Origin: Rosa chinensis
Lineage: Eukaryota; Streptophyta; Magnoliopsida; Rosales; Rosaceae
DNA: 64,000 nt
Direction: 5' to 3'
Assembly (NCBI RefSeq): GCF_002994745.2
Contig: NC_037090.1
Span: 26,773,501 to 26,837,500, forward strand
Shown here: positions 35,971 through 47,433 of the stretch, piece by piece
Position numbering within the stretch: position 1 is the stretch's first letter
How the letters are laid out: each line of letters starts with the position of its first letter
Program-made: the position numbers and the translations under genes
The notes under the pieces: generated by a model
Databases searched by the model: none
What the model saw: the letters and a program-made list of their open reading frames with translations, nothing else
Told to the model about the DNA's origin: nothing

Positions 35971-37116
35971 CAAGGGACTTATCAATGCTGATGGAAGAAG
36001 AAAAAAGATGTTATGGGGAACTGGGGGAGGGACGCTTCAAAGTCTTCGCTGCTTAGGGTCTTAAGACCCACCGACCTATCTATCTATCGATCTCCAATCA
36101 CCCACCAAATACGACTTCCATCGCCAGGATTCAGGTTAGTATACAACTTGGACCAGATAACATGATTATTCATTTAGTCTTGATTTTCTATACCATGCAC
36201 GATCATGATGCATACTTTAGCCTTCATTTATGTTAATTTAATTCAATGCCTTTGCGGTGCCTGACAAAATGCCTGAGATCATGACATTAACAAAACCAAC
36301 TCGGACACAAAAATCATTACAATGTAGTATTTACTTTTGCAGTAGTTGATTAAGTTACAGATTGAAACTCCTGACATTTTCCAATAGGAATAGCTAGTAA
36401 AAAGATGATGAAGTCGAAGAAGGGAACCTTTGTTAACCATTGAGCCACAAAGCAGCTACTGCAAGGAGAATACATTGCTAACCACTTCACACATTGAGAT
36501 AAATGACCAAAGTGATTCAAACATGGAATACTGCCAAAATGATTAAGATAGGAGTAACCTGATCTAACCTACACTACATCGGTCCAAATCCATCAAAATA
36601 TCTTGTATTACCTATCTAGTCTCCATACATTTAGGGTTGATGTGTGACACAATGTAAACCAGTTATACATGAACATAATAGGCAGCATACACATCAGTAT
36701 AAATGGGGAATACAATACAAATTTTCAATCAATTATTCTGTCTTTCAATCCTCTTTTAATGTCACGTTTCATTATGGTATCAGATTCTCTGTCTTTCATT
36801 ACCCTTTAATAACACAAGCTTGAATTCTTATTCTTTCAAAAACTATGTGATTTAGAATTTAGAAAGAAACAAAATTCCAATTAGTGACCACTGACCACCT
36901 AGAATCTTATTGTACACTGTAAATGTGTAATTCTGTAATGCACAAGTACTTTCTCCTCTCCAACCGACAAATCAATCCTACATTCTCTTTCCATGGTAAC
37001 CAAAGTCAACCTTACCTGCCTGACTCAGTGGACTTCCAAACCTGTAAAATGGGTTGAGCACTTGGAATTGCGCCATTTCGATCCGAATATCTTCTCTTAA
37101 TGTGCTCCTGGCCTTC
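35971..37116 (+). other. Upstream region of the receptor-like protein gene
   Basis: A leader-like segment at about 36000-36135 ends in a donor-like ATTCAG|GTTAGTATAC and could be a non-coding first exon, but the nearer TATA box at 37117 makes it unnecessary. The rest is AT-rich without recognised features. Confidence 0.35.
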
Positions 37117-37123
37117 TATAAAT
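37117..37123 (+). promoter_or_regulatory. TATA box of the receptor-like protein gene
   Basis: TATAAAT stands 64 bp before the last base preceding the first ATG (37188). With a start site about 30 bp downstream this gives a short 5'UTR of roughly 40 nt. Confidence 0.55.
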
Positions 37124-37187
37124 TGTGTTGAGTTTACAACCCAGCCATCTCCATTATTCAGCAAAGAAAAGTAGAAAACTCTCTGTA

Positions 37188-40100
37188 ATGGGTACCTGTG
37201 CTCACTGGTTAACCCTTTTGTTTTTGGCCTCTTCATTTCTACATATCACTAAACCCTGTTTGGCTGATGGAGCTCCAGGAAGTGTGAAATCATGCATTGA
37301 GGAAGAGAGACGCGCCCTTTTAAGCTTTAAAGAAGATGTCACTGATCCTTCTGGTAGGCTTTCTTCTTGGGTGGGTTACGATTGTTGTCACTGGAAAGGA
37401 ATCTCATGCGACAATAGTACGGGTCATATTGCAAAGATGGACCTCCGGAATACATATCCAGTTCCATATGCAGTTACATATCCATATTCCATGTATAATA
37501 ATGGATCGGACCGGCAGAAGTTGGCTTATAAACGGTCTTGCATGGGAGGTAAGATTAATCATTCTTTGCTTAGCTTGAAGCATTTATATTACCTAGATCT
37601 GAGCTTGAATGACTTTGGAGGGATTCAAATTCCGAAGTTCTTTGGACAGCTTAAAAGTTTGAGGTATCTCAATCTCTCCATGACATCGTTGCAGTCATTT
37701 GGTGGAGAGATTCCCCCTCATCTTGGTAACTTGTCAAACTTGAAATATCTTGACATTGGTCAAAATTTCTACGAAATATATTTCGGACTAGACTTGAATA
37801 GGCTGTCTTCCAAAAACTTGAATTGGGTTTCTCATCTCTCTTCCCTAAGATACCTCAATCTCAACGGACTGAATCTTAGCACTGGAGGAGTAAGTTGGCT
37901 ACATGCTGTTAACATGCTTTCTTCATTGGTAGAGTTGCATTTATCTTCATGCGAAATAGGAGAGAACCTTCCACTCTCATTGAAAACCAATAACCTCACA
38001 TCACTTTTGGTTTTTGATATTTCACATAGTTTTATTTATTCTTTGTTTCCTAGCTGGTTTTTCAATCTCACCAGTCTCACAAAATTCAACCTAAGGGAGA
38101 ACTATTTCATTGGTCCTTTTCCTGATGAATTCTCAAACCTCAAGTCTCTGGAATACCTTGATCTATCGAGTACTGGACTCAAAGGTCGAATTCCCAAACT
38201 CATTGGAAACTTTTGCAAGCTAAGGATATTAAACCTTGCTGAAAACAAATTGGATGGGGGTGTTGAAGAACTTCTGTCTGTTTTCTCATATTGTACAGAG
38301 AGTACATTGCAGTCCCTAGATTTGTCTTCTAATGAGATGATGAGCGAACTACCAACCTCTATTGGAATGCCAAAAATTCTGCAGTACCTTTACCTGAGCG
38401 GCAACCGCTTTTGGGGCTCAATTCCAGAATCCATTGGAAACTTGTCATCATTGAGAGCACTGGACCTCAGTAGTAATGATATGAATGGGTCCATTCCTGA
38501 AAGTTTAGGACAACTCTCTCAATTAGTTGACCTAGATCTGTCAGGGAATGTATGGGAAGGCATTTTAGCTGATGCCCATTTCATAAATCTCACAGCATTA
38601 CAACACTTTGCAGTAGGAACACACTCATATGAGTACCTCGATTTTATTCCCAAAGCGAGTGGAGACTCAAACAGAGGACATATGTCACTCATTTTCAATA
38701 TAACTTATGAGTGGGTTCCCCCTTTCAAGCTGCACACAATTTACATTGACAATTGTCAAGTAGGTCCTAGCTTCGGTGTATGGCTTCAATCTCAAAATCA
38801 GTTATCAGAAGTCATCCTTACTAGTACTGGAATCTCTGGCACATTACCAGAGGCATGGCTCTTGAAGATCTCTTCCCAAGTTGAATATTTAGATTTATCT
38901 AACAATCAACTCTCTGGAAAGCTTCCGTTCCAATTCATATTTCCAAAATTATATTACATAGATTTGAGTCATAACCAATTCAAGGGCCAATTCCAGCTTT
39001 GGTCCACTAATGCGCCCCTATTACTTGAAATGTATCTTTCCGATAATCTTTTGAAAGGTCCTATTCCACCCTCTATTTGTAGCATGCAATATATGAGCAT
39101 CCTGTCCCTCAGAAACAATCAGTTATCTGGAGAATTCCCTGAGGCATGGAGCTTGTGGAGCAATATACTAGTTGTAGATGTGGCAAACAATAATCTCTCT
39201 GGTCATATTCCAAGCTCCATGGGTGTCCCAAGCTCTCTTGGAGTATTGAAGATGAACAACAATAATTTTAGCGGCAAAATTCCTTCTTCCTTGCAAAAAT
39301 GCTCTGGTTTGGGGGTACTTGATCTTCGAGGCAACAAATTTACTGGAAACCTACCTTTTTGGTTAGGATTAAAAGTATCTCGGTTGCAAATGCTGCAGTT
39401 GCGATCCAACTTTTTAAGTGGCCATATTCCTCAACAGTTGTGCAATCTTCCTAATCTTCAGATCCTTGACCTTGGTCACAACAACTTTTCAGGGACTATT
39501 CCCAAGTGTTTGAGTAGGTTGACATCTCTGTTGAATGTTGAATCTAGTATTCGTTGGCTACACCACATGAGTTATCCTGAAGAAACAACAGTTATTTCCA
39601 AAGGACGAGAACTCGAATATGGAATTCCCAATTTGGATTTGGTAAAGAGTATTGATCTCTCATCGAATCAGTTGAAAGGTGATATTCCTGAAGCAATAAC
39701 CAAACTCGTTGGATTGGGTATCCTGAACTTGTCGAGGAATCAATTAAATGGAAACATTCCCTCCAAGATAGGAAACTTGCATTGGCTGGAAACTCTTGAT
39801 CTTTCTCACAATCACCTTTCAGGGAGAATTCCTCAGAGCTTTTCTTCTTTGACCTCACTGTCTCACTTGAACTTGTCTTGTAACAACTTGACAGGAAGAA
39901 TTCCTTCGGGAAACCAACTCCAAACACTTGAAGATTCATCCATATATGAGGGGAATCCGTCACTGTGCGGGGTTCCTCTTTCTGATTGCCCAGGAGATGA
40001 CAGACCGATTTCTCCAGAAGATGATAAAGATGAAGATGATTATGGAAGGCTTGGCTTATATGTCAGCATTGTGCTCGGATTCGCTGTTGGCTTTTGGGGT

Positions 40101-40226
40101 GTTTGTGGTTCTTTAATCATAAAGAAGTCATGGAGGTATGCCTATTTTAAATTCTTTGGCAACATCAAAGATAAGGCAACGCTAGCAATTGCTGTGAGAG
40201 TAGCACGTTTGCAAAGGAAAATTTGA
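37188..40226 (+). CDS. LRR receptor-like protein (RLP), EIX2/HcrVf-type, 1012 aa, intronless
   Basis: A plasma-membrane LRR receptor without a kinase, of the class that pairs with SOBIR1/BAK1 kinases in immune perception. Start: the first ATG is at 37188; the upstream in-frame sequence has no ATG and lies at the TATA box. Residues 1 to about 27 form a signal peptide ([13 protein letters not shown]). The LRR N-cap follows ([20 protein letters not shown], then [10 protein letters not shown]). About 30 LxxLxLxxN-type repeats come next, with many N-glycosylation sites. Before the last four repeats is an island with [11 protein letters not shown] and the family motif [18 protein letters not shown]. 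After the C-cap ([12 protein letters not shown]) come an acidic juxtamembrane stretch (EDDKDEDD), a transmembrane helix at about 956-978 with a GxxxG pattern (GFAVG), and a short basic tail. The frame is uninterrupted and the gene looks functional. The ligand cannot be told from sequence. Confidence 0.93.
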   Translation: MGTCAHWLTLLFLASSFLHITKPCLADGAPGSVKSCIEEERRALLSFKEDVTDPSGRLSSWVGYDCCHWKGISCDNSTGHIAKMDLRNTYPVPYAVTYPYSMYNNGSDRQKLAYKRSCMGGKINHSLLSLKHLYYLDLSLNDFGGIQIPKFFGQLKSLRYLNLSMTSLQSFGGEIPPHLGNLSNLKYLDIGQNFYEIYFGLDLNRLSSKNLNWVSHLSSLRYLNLNGLNLSTGGVSWLHAVNMLSSLVELHLSSCEIGENLPLSLKTNNLTSLLVFDISHSFIYSLFPSWFFNLTSLTKFNLRENYFIGPFPDEFSNLKSLEYLDLSSTGLKGRIPKLIGNFCKLRILNLAENKLDGGVEELLSVFSYCTESTLQSLDLSSNEMMSELPTSIGMPKILQYLYLSGNRFWGSIPESIGNLSSLRALDLSSNDMNGSIPESLGQLSQLVDLDLSGNVWEGILADAHFINLTALQHFAVGTHSYEYLDFIPKASGDSNRGHMSLIFNITYEWVPPFKLHTIYIDNCQVGPSFGVWLQSQNQLSEVILTSTGISGTLPEAWLLKISSQVEYLDLSNNQLSGKLPFQFIFPKLYYIDLSHNQFKGQFQLWSTNAPLLLEMYLSDNLLKGPIPPSICSMQYMSILSLRNNQLSGEFPEAWSLWSNILVVDVANNNLSGHIPSSMGVPSSLGVLKMNNNNFSGKIPSSLQKCSGLGVLDLRGNKFTGNLPFWLGLKVSRLQMLQLRSNFLSGHIPQQLCNLPNLQILDLGHNNFSGTIPKCLSRLTSLLNVESSIRWLHHMSYPEETTVISKGRELEYGIPNLDLVKSIDLSSNQLKGDIPEAITKLVGLGILNLSRNQLNGNIPSKIGNLHWLETLDLSHNHLSGRIPQSFSSLTSLSHLNLSCNNLTGRIPSGNQLQTLEDSSIYEGNPSLCGVPLSDCPGDDRPISPEDDKDEDDYGRLGLYVSIVLGFAVGFWGVCGSLIIKKSWRYAYFKFFGNIKDKATLAIAVRVARLQRKI

Positions 40227-41155
40227 TTGGCAAATGAAACGACACAATAAGAGTTTGTCATATATATAGTATGCACGTTGTTTCCTATATGTTGTATAAT
40301 GTGTTGTACTTTTCTTTTTTGCTGTATAGTATTGTGTTTGCTGGCAATAAATCAAATCAAGGAGGTATGGTACCTGACTTGATGTTCTTTTAAGTTATAG
40401 TTTTATGTTTTACTCTTCATAGTGTAATTAAGAAATTGTATATTCTCGCAATAAATCAAATTATATGTTTGAACATCAGAATATGATCAACGTTGACCTC
40501 ATGGATTCAGTCAATGAAACTGATTCAGGTCAAGTATTGTAACCTTATTTTCTTTGTAGCTTCCTTGCTTTGCTTGAGGTATTACACACACAAACATCGA
40601 TGTTACTAACAGACAAAGATGGTAATTAGTATGATGTGTCTTTTCTGTTGAAATGATCTGATGAAGTAGCCATCTTCCCATTATCTCGCAGAGCAGTACG
40701 GAAGGAACACTATATTCATTAAGTACAATTTTTCTTTTTTTCTCTTTTTCATTTTCGCCCGTAATAGATATATAATTTTGGTAAGAACTTTGTCTTGTAG
40801 ATTCACAAAACAAACTTGAGAGGTCGACCGATATTTTTCTTCATTTGATACTCTGGGAAGTTTTACACAATCTTCGTTCTCTGTTCAAATAATATTTATT
40901 CCCATCACTTTTCAAAAAAATAAAAAAAAATGTATTCCCATCATTAATAATTGGGTCTTTAACCCAAAGCACCAAAACTTGTCAAGCCCCCAACAACATA
41001 TTTTTATTTCCATTAACCCAATTTAAAGAAAAATGATTATTATGCCCTCAACCTAATTAATGAACTACATGCTACTGCCACTCTCCCATTATTCACGTCA
41101 TTATTTCAACCATTGCATATGGTTACTGACTTGATACTCATTTACGCAAACGTAC
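40227..41155. other. 3' flank of the RLP gene
   Basis: This contains the presumed 3'UTR, with AATAAA-type signals (GCAATAAATCAAAT near 40345 and 40448). The remainder is intergenic with no recognised gene. Confidence 0.5.
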
Positions 41156-41590
41156 TGTTAAACAGCGACAAGCGTGGCCCGTAGCCCACCATTGTACAGA
41201 TCTGTCTCAACTTAACTACCCGATAGGTGTTGGGTTTTAATAACAAAATGTCTCGGTACAATTGGGTAAGAGCCACCCACTTATAAGGTATATTTTATTT
41301 GTCACTTTTCTAATGTGCGATCTTTCTTCTCCAACATGCCCCCTCACGTGCAACCTAGCCTTAGATCTGCACGTGAAATTAATTAATCCAATTCCCACTT
41401 TGGAAATTGGGACACAAGCCTCATATCAGAGACTTGGTCAATACAATCCAAGGCCCACATCGGATACTTGGTAACAATCCAATTGAAATTTTTCCAATGG
41501 TAATATAAGGAACCCAAATTCGGGCCCATAATAATTGGAGACGTAATTGGAGAGGGATCCGCTCTGATACCATGTTAAACACAAATTCGG
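41156..41590 (-). mobile_element. TRIM retrotransposon remnant with 5' LTR mostly missing
   Basis: Read on the minus strand: a GTTTAACA end is followed directly by the primer-binding site TGGTATCAGAGC (41572-41561), about 210 bp of non-coding interior, a purine tract GTGAGGGGGCA (41347-41337), and a 181-bp LTR beginning TGTTGGAGAAGAAAGATCGC and ending CTGTTTAACA (41336-41156). The order fits a terminal-repeat retrotransposon in miniature. Only about 20 bp before the primer site could be 5' LTR; there the copia sequence takes over. An internal AATTATTATGGGCCCGAATT also repeats the CCCGAATTTG of the junction. Confidence 0.65.
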
Positions 41591-44236
41591 GCCGATGATA
41601 CCAGCTTTGTGTCGACTGGTCATTAACGACTTCAAGTCTAGGGATTGACATGTCAACTCCCCCTGTCGACTCTGGAATTTCAGCAGTGCTTTCTTCTTCT
41701 GCATCTTGATTCTTCTTCAATGCTCCACCAACATACATCTCTTCAAAAAATTCATTCTCCCCCTGAAGAGAGTTGTTGATGGGGGAGAAATAACACATGT
41801 CTTCATAGAAAGACACGTCCATGATGATGTATAACTTCCGTGTAGGTGGGTGATAACACATATATCATTTCTGATGAGAACCATAGCTTACAAAGACACA
41901 CTTCAGAGCCCGGGCATCCAACTTTGACCGCTGGCTTTTTGGTATGTGGACAAAGGCAACACATCCAAAGACTCGGGCAGGTAGGTTATGGAATGAAGGA
42001 ATAGAGACATGGGTTGACAAGACTTCGAAGGGAATACTCCCCTGAAGGACACTGGAAGGAAGACGATTAATGAGGTGGGATGTAGTTTGGACTGCTTCAC
42101 CCCATAGATACTTGGGCATATGGGCACCAAATAATAATGCTCGGACTATGTCTAAGAGATGATGATTTTTACGCTCTGACACACCATTTTGTTCTGGTGT
42201 GTGGGGACAAGTAGTTTGATGAATTATGCCTTGTTCTTGGAAGTGCTTCTGGAAAATACTATTGACAAACTCCCCCTATTATTAGAACGAAAAACTTTGA
42301 TAAGGCCATTAAATTGTGTTTGAATCATTTTTTTAAATGCTTGAAATACAGGAAATATAGCATCCTTAGACCTAAGCAATGCAACCCATGACAATCGAGT
42401 ACAATCATCAATAAATAGAACAAAATAACACATTCCAGAAATAGTGGGTTCTTTGGAAGGTCCCCACACGTCAGAGTGAATAATTTTAAAGGGAATGGAA
42501 CTTTTATTAGAAAGACTCAATGGGTAACTGACTCGATGACTTTTTGCCAAAACACAGGTTTCACAATGTAAGGAAGACTCATTAATGCTAACAAATAAAT
42601 AGGGCATAGTTTTACGCATTACACTGAAAGAATGATGCCCTAAGCGTCTATGCCATAACTACACTTCATTCAATTCTCTAGAATTCAAAGTCAAAGCGAC
42701 TAATGTAGTCTTCCTTGGCTCCTCCCCGACATATGCTTGGTTTAGATGAAACAGTCTTCCCCTCAGATACCCCCTGCCGATTACCTCTCTGGTCAGAAGA
42801 TCCTGAAAAAGAACATACATAGGAAAGAATGTTACAGAGCACATGGATTGAGTATTGAGCTGGGGAACCAAGATTAGATGATGAGACAATTCAGGCACAT
42901 ATAAGACATCATGTAAAACTAAGGTGGGTGTGACTCTTATGGACCCAACGCCTAGGACAAGGAAGGACTCACCATTGGCATTTATAACATGTGACACACT
43001 AGGAGTGGATAAACTAATGAAGTATTTCCTATCGTAGTTCATATGATCAGAAGCACCAAAATCAATAATCCAAGTATCTGAACCTACAAAGTTTGAAACT
43101 TGTAAAGCCATACCAATCTTACCAGTACCTCTACCAACTATTGCTACTAAAGGATTGTCAACTCTGCCTGTGGTATGATCTTGCCCTGCAATACCAAGGT
43201 ACTCTGAATTCTGAACTAGATGGACAGCTGCCTTTCCTTTCCCTCGAGGTCCTGTTGGCTTAAGCTTGCTGAAATATCCAGTTGGATACCCAACCAGCTT
43301 ATAGCAAGTTTCCTTGGCATGTCTAGGTAGATTGCAATGTTGACATACCAACCCAGAATTGGCTACTGATGAAGGAGCCTGAGTCATGGAACGAAGTCCT
43401 GAATGTGGTGCAGTGAAGCTAGGAGGTGGACCTTGAGCCCGTGAAAGCTTAGCTTGGACTGTCAGGCTAGAGATTTCAGAAATAACTCCTCTTGCGCTAT
43501 CCTGCTGAGACTCATCCTTACGGATGTAGTTAAACGCCTCAATAAGGGAAGGAGACTCTTGCCGCTTGGCACTGTCATGTCTAGCATCTAATCCACTGAG
43601 AAACTGGTGCACACGCTTCAACTCTTTCTCCTTGACATACCAGGCTATATCCTCAGCATCCTTCAATTTGTTTGGTCGCCGCTGGTCAATCTCAGCCCAA
43701 ACGTTCTTCAGCTGAGTGTAGAACACTGAAACCGCTTGTCCATTCTGCTTCATCCTTATTGCCTTGCACAATAACTCATAGATCTGAGAGAAGTCAAATT
43801 CATTTAGATAGAGATCATTGAGCGTCTTCCAAACTTCTGCAGCCGTATCATACCCAATGATCAATTGGACCACCTTATCAGTCATGGCCTTGTACATAAT
43901 TGATAGTACAAGTCCATCAGCATCTTCCCACTTGACATATTCTTCACTTTGATCATTAGTCGGCGTCTTAATGGTACCGGTGACATGACCTATCTTGTGA
44001 ATTCCACGAAGGTGGGCTGAAATCATCTTCTTCCATGTTCTGTAATTCCCAGGTCCATTCAATTTTGCTCCTCCAAATGAACCTGAGGAAGAATCCGGAT
44101 TTTGAACGGAAACTTCAACTTTCTGAATATTAGAATTGCTGGTATTCCCTCCTTCTAGAAGTGGAGTATTAATGAATGTGTTTAACTGAATGTCTACTAT
44201 AATAAAGAGAACTGACGAAGCAAAATTGAAAGACAA
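41575..44236 (-). pseudogene. Decayed Ty1/copia gag-integrase region, reverse transcriptase missing
   Basis: On the minus strand 44236-42659 encodes Gag (GPGNYRTWKKMISAHLRGIH; UBN2-type), a CCHC knuckle (CQHCNLPRHAKETC) and a protease-like stretch with WIIDFGASDHM, where the family has D-S/T-G-A. After a stop the frame continues with the pre-integrase motif LWHRRLGHHSF and the integrase core (DVWGPSKEPTISG; FIDDCTRLSW). A frameshift near 42280 then leads to HQTTCPHTPEQNGVSERKNH and FGCVAFVHIPKSQRSKLDAR. The second catalytic aspartate is changed (SNNRGE for SDNGGE). A further stop lies near 41865. The sequence ends at SWYHR next to the TRIM primer site, before any reverse transcriptase or RNase H. 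No LTRs of this element were identified. Confidence 0.85.
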
Positions 44237-44576
44237 ATATTAACAGAAATTTAATAATTAAAAGTTGAAATTTTAATGCGATGGCAACCGTATCTCTTAG
44301 CAAATTAGGCAATCACTCATGGAAGTTGGTCAGTTTACTACTTTACTTGATATGCTAAGGTGTTGCTACTTCATCGCTGTGCTCCACTGGTAGCGATTAG
44401 TTGATATTGATCTTTGTGGGTGATTGTGATAGTGATACTATCAAGGTATTAGAGTTTTGAACAAAATAAAAGGGGTTACCTACAGATCTATCAAAACACT
44501 AATTATCAAAGTTTGACTACACCACTGGACGCTATATTTCATAACCGCATGCACAATACAAAAGCCTTCTATTTTT
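44237..44576. other. Spacer between the copia remnant and AP2-B
   Basis: This 340-bp stretch is likely part copia leader and part AP2-B 3'UTR. The change-over point is not visible. No LTR was recognised. Confidence 0.4.
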
Positions 44577-45570
44577 TCAGACCATGGAATCAAGACGTTG
44601 TGGGCTCATCCTCAAGAACGTTTCTAGCCAGCTCGCAGGATCCAAGTCAGAATTGCCCATCCCAAACACAGGATCACCAAGATTTCCAACTACATGACTG
44701 CTACCATCACCATGAGCGCCACCCTCGTTCGTCCCCATCATCTCGAAACTCGCCTCATGAACCTGACTGCTGGAAAATTCTTCCATACAGCTATCACTTG
44801 CAAGGTTGTTCAACCCAGCAACAAGATTAGGGTTCTGAGTGTCTTGAAGGAACTGGGAGCTAGGGGTTTGATCAAGGTGGTGCTGGGAATTGCTGTTACA
44901 ATACTGATGAGATGGAAACTCTTGATTCAATAAGGGTATGATAGGTTGAAGCTGGGCTATTGGCTCACTTCCACCATAGTCATACTGAGGACTGAAACTT
45001 CGGTTTGCTTCAAAGATAGGGTTTTGGTAACCGTGAGGGACTGGAACTTGGAGGTAAGGGATCGGAAATTGATATTGAAGGCTTGAATCGATTACCGTTG
45101 GTTGAGTTTGATCTATTAGGTGAAGTGATGGTGGGGCACTAGGGGTTGAGCTGGAGTCACTGCGAGTCTTTCTTCTCTTTTGAAGCACATCATCAACTGA
45201 ACTTCGCTTCAACGTCTTCGATGCACCTTTATCAATTAGAAATTTTGGGCTTTCAAGAATCTGTTTGACATCGTAGTTACTTTTATCAAAATTGGTGATT
45301 GCTTTCGGCCCTTTCACCCTTATAGCTGCAACGTCATATGCTTCGCCGGCTTGCTCTTCGGTATCTGATTCAATATTAAAATAATTAAACAGAGGAAAAA
45401 TTATTGAAAATAAGACAAATTGAAATTGTTTGTTCATTCAAGCAAACTATTCCAATTAAGGGTGATTGGATGTACCAAATGTTCCAACATAAATGCTATC
45501 AATGTCTTTTCCTTTTCCTAACCTAACTTGCCATTTTTTGTTGTGCGCGTTCCTGTTTCAAAGTGAGTCA

Positions 45571-45627
<57 letters not shown>

Positions 45628-46201
45628 TAGAGCTAGAGAGAGAGAGAGAGAACCTCGAAACTCCACGGTAATTGGATACCGTCTTGGCTAAACCCGTCTT
45701 GCTTCTGGAATTTGGCAAGAATCAACATACAACCAGTTAGTAGAGAAGCCATGAAAAATAACCACTGAACAACAATGCAAAATTGATTCTACTCAATCTC
45801 ATCTGACTATCTTGTATTAAGATAGGACAACTAATCAGGTTTAGTACTCTTTGCCGCCTTCCAATGAAGGAAACAAGAGCCATGATATTCCATAGAAGAC
45901 TACATTTTGGTTAATTAATTATACCAGTACTAACTTACCTTCTGATGTGTAGAAGGTATTCCTTCTTCGTAAATGACTTCATTTCTTCCAGGTCATTCAC
46001 GTAGTTGCTTAACTACAACAATATATAGGATGACTTAATTATTCATTTACTCATTATCTATAAGCTACTGTAAAAAAATCCAGTAAGTAGCATACCGGAA
46101 AATTCAAACTCGCAGACTCTCCCCATAATTTTAGAGCAGCTAGGTCATGAGCTCTAGCTGCATCCTCTTCTACTTCAAATCCACCTGCAAAATATAAAGG
46201 A

Positions 46202-46246
<45 letters not shown>

Positions 46247-47432
46247 CAAAATATTACTGAGAAATTTATTGCTGCCAAGTCTCAACTTAGTGAATAACAT
46301 ATATTTTCCGATCTCTAGAGTGGAGGAATGCGATATTCGTTCAATAGGAAATAGTTTTGCAGTCAAGGTTCACTCACCAACATAAGCTGTCGCGTCGATC
46401 ATTCGTGGAGGATACAAATAAGAAAACAAAATAGGTTAGCATATAAATATTACAGATTTACATAACCGAACAAAATGGAAAATGGTAAATGGATAATCAA
46501 ATAATATCTGGTAGTACTTGTCTTGGATTTCTCTTCTGGATCCGTGTTATCCCATATAAATGCTTCACATCGTCCATTTTCGTACCTGCAGAACAGTAAT
46601 AAATGTCAAAGCTTTATGCTTTTAAAAAAAATGCGTTTATATTTCCATATGCTATTGTAAATTCATATATATAGGAATATTCTATGATATATACATATAT
46701 GTCATATATTCATATACATGTGACAATAAATTTGTGTCATCGTGGTAACGTGAGTCATTTTTTATGTAATCTTAATTTTATTAGAAGTAATTACTCCAGC
46801 TACAACATTATCACAAGTTTTTAAACAAATTTATTTTCAATGTTATATATATATATATATAAACCATGAACTAGAGTCATGTATTGAACACTAATTTGTG
46901 TGTGGATGTGTCTGTGACGTCGAAAATGAATCCCTAATATTTGTATAATACATGACTAGGATTGAAAGTTTGAAACATACTTTGTAACACCTCGATACAT
47001 GGAGCTACTGTTACCAAATGATTTGCCTTTTCTTTGGGATCGTCTATGTTTGGTAGCCGCAGAATTTGTTCCACCTCCACTAGCACTGGTCTCGTTGTTG
47101 AGTAAATTGTGGCTGACATTGATTAAGAGTTCAATAGGTGGACATGATAAAAAATTTGAAGAATATAAATAATGTAATCAAGTTAAAAGAAGTAAGCGCT
47201 ACCTAGTTTGTTTCCCTCCAGAAGTGCTGTTGTTTGCCCCAGTTATAAAACCCTCATAACCTCCCAAAGGCAATGGTGGTGGAACTGGATAGTTAGCAAC
47301 AGTAAAATTACAGTCATGTGGCGCATCTCTTATGGAACTTGGAAGTTGAAATGGGTTATCAGGCTGCAAGTATAAATTGCTGTCCATGGACTCGGAAGAA
47401 TGGAAACGGAAGCTATCTCTGTTTATCGACAT
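44577..47432 (-). CDS. AP2-B: double-AP2-domain transcription factor, paralogue of AP2-A (9 coding exons, 505 aa)
   Basis: Predicted nuclear DNA-binding factor. Exons 5' to 3' on the minus strand: 47432-47203, 47112-46981, 46585-46518, 46386-46378, 46184-46096, 46012-45939, 45704-45654, 45552-45476 and 45364-44577. All introns are GT-AG and the total is 1518 nt. Exons 4-8 have exactly the lengths of those in AP2-A (9, 89, 74, 51, 77 nt). The micro-exon encodes T-Y-V. Repeat 1 (about 115-176) reads MYRGVTKYENGRCEAFIWDN and [14 protein letters not shown]. Repeat 2 (about 211-272) reads SNYRGVSRNAHNKKWQVRLG and AYDVAAIRVKGPKAITNFD. The WRI1-like linker LEEM...KKEYLLHIRR is kept. The usual Trp of repeat 1 and the WEARIGR motif of repeat 2 are altered. 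The C-terminal part is rich in Gln, Pro and Ser. The start exon follows TTTGCAG|GATG, and an untranslated exon lies upstream. The introns are compact, unlike those of AP2-A. Confidence 0.87.
45573..45652 (-). repeat. (CT)n microsatellite at the start of AP2-B intron 7
   Basis: On the transcribed strand the intron starts GTT and passes into CTCTCT repeats, with an AGCTCTAGCTTT interruption. It covers about 80 bp between the donor (45653) and the branch region, in the same place as in AP2-A. Confidence 0.9.
46206..46243. repeat. (TA)n microsatellite in AP2-B intron 4
   Basis: A perfect alternating TA run lies just upstream, on the minus strand, of the exon 5 acceptor. Confidence 0.9.
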
Positions 47433-47433
47433 C

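Noticed and set aside
37125..37187. N-terminal extension of the RLP frame before 37188
   Set aside because: The first codon there is GTG, and it lies next to the TATAAAT box. The ATG at 37188 is followed at once by a good signal peptide.
45518..45718. Frame encoding a long Ser-Leu repeat in AP2-B
   Set aside because: It is the (CT)n microsatellite of intron 7. Exon 7 ends at 45654.
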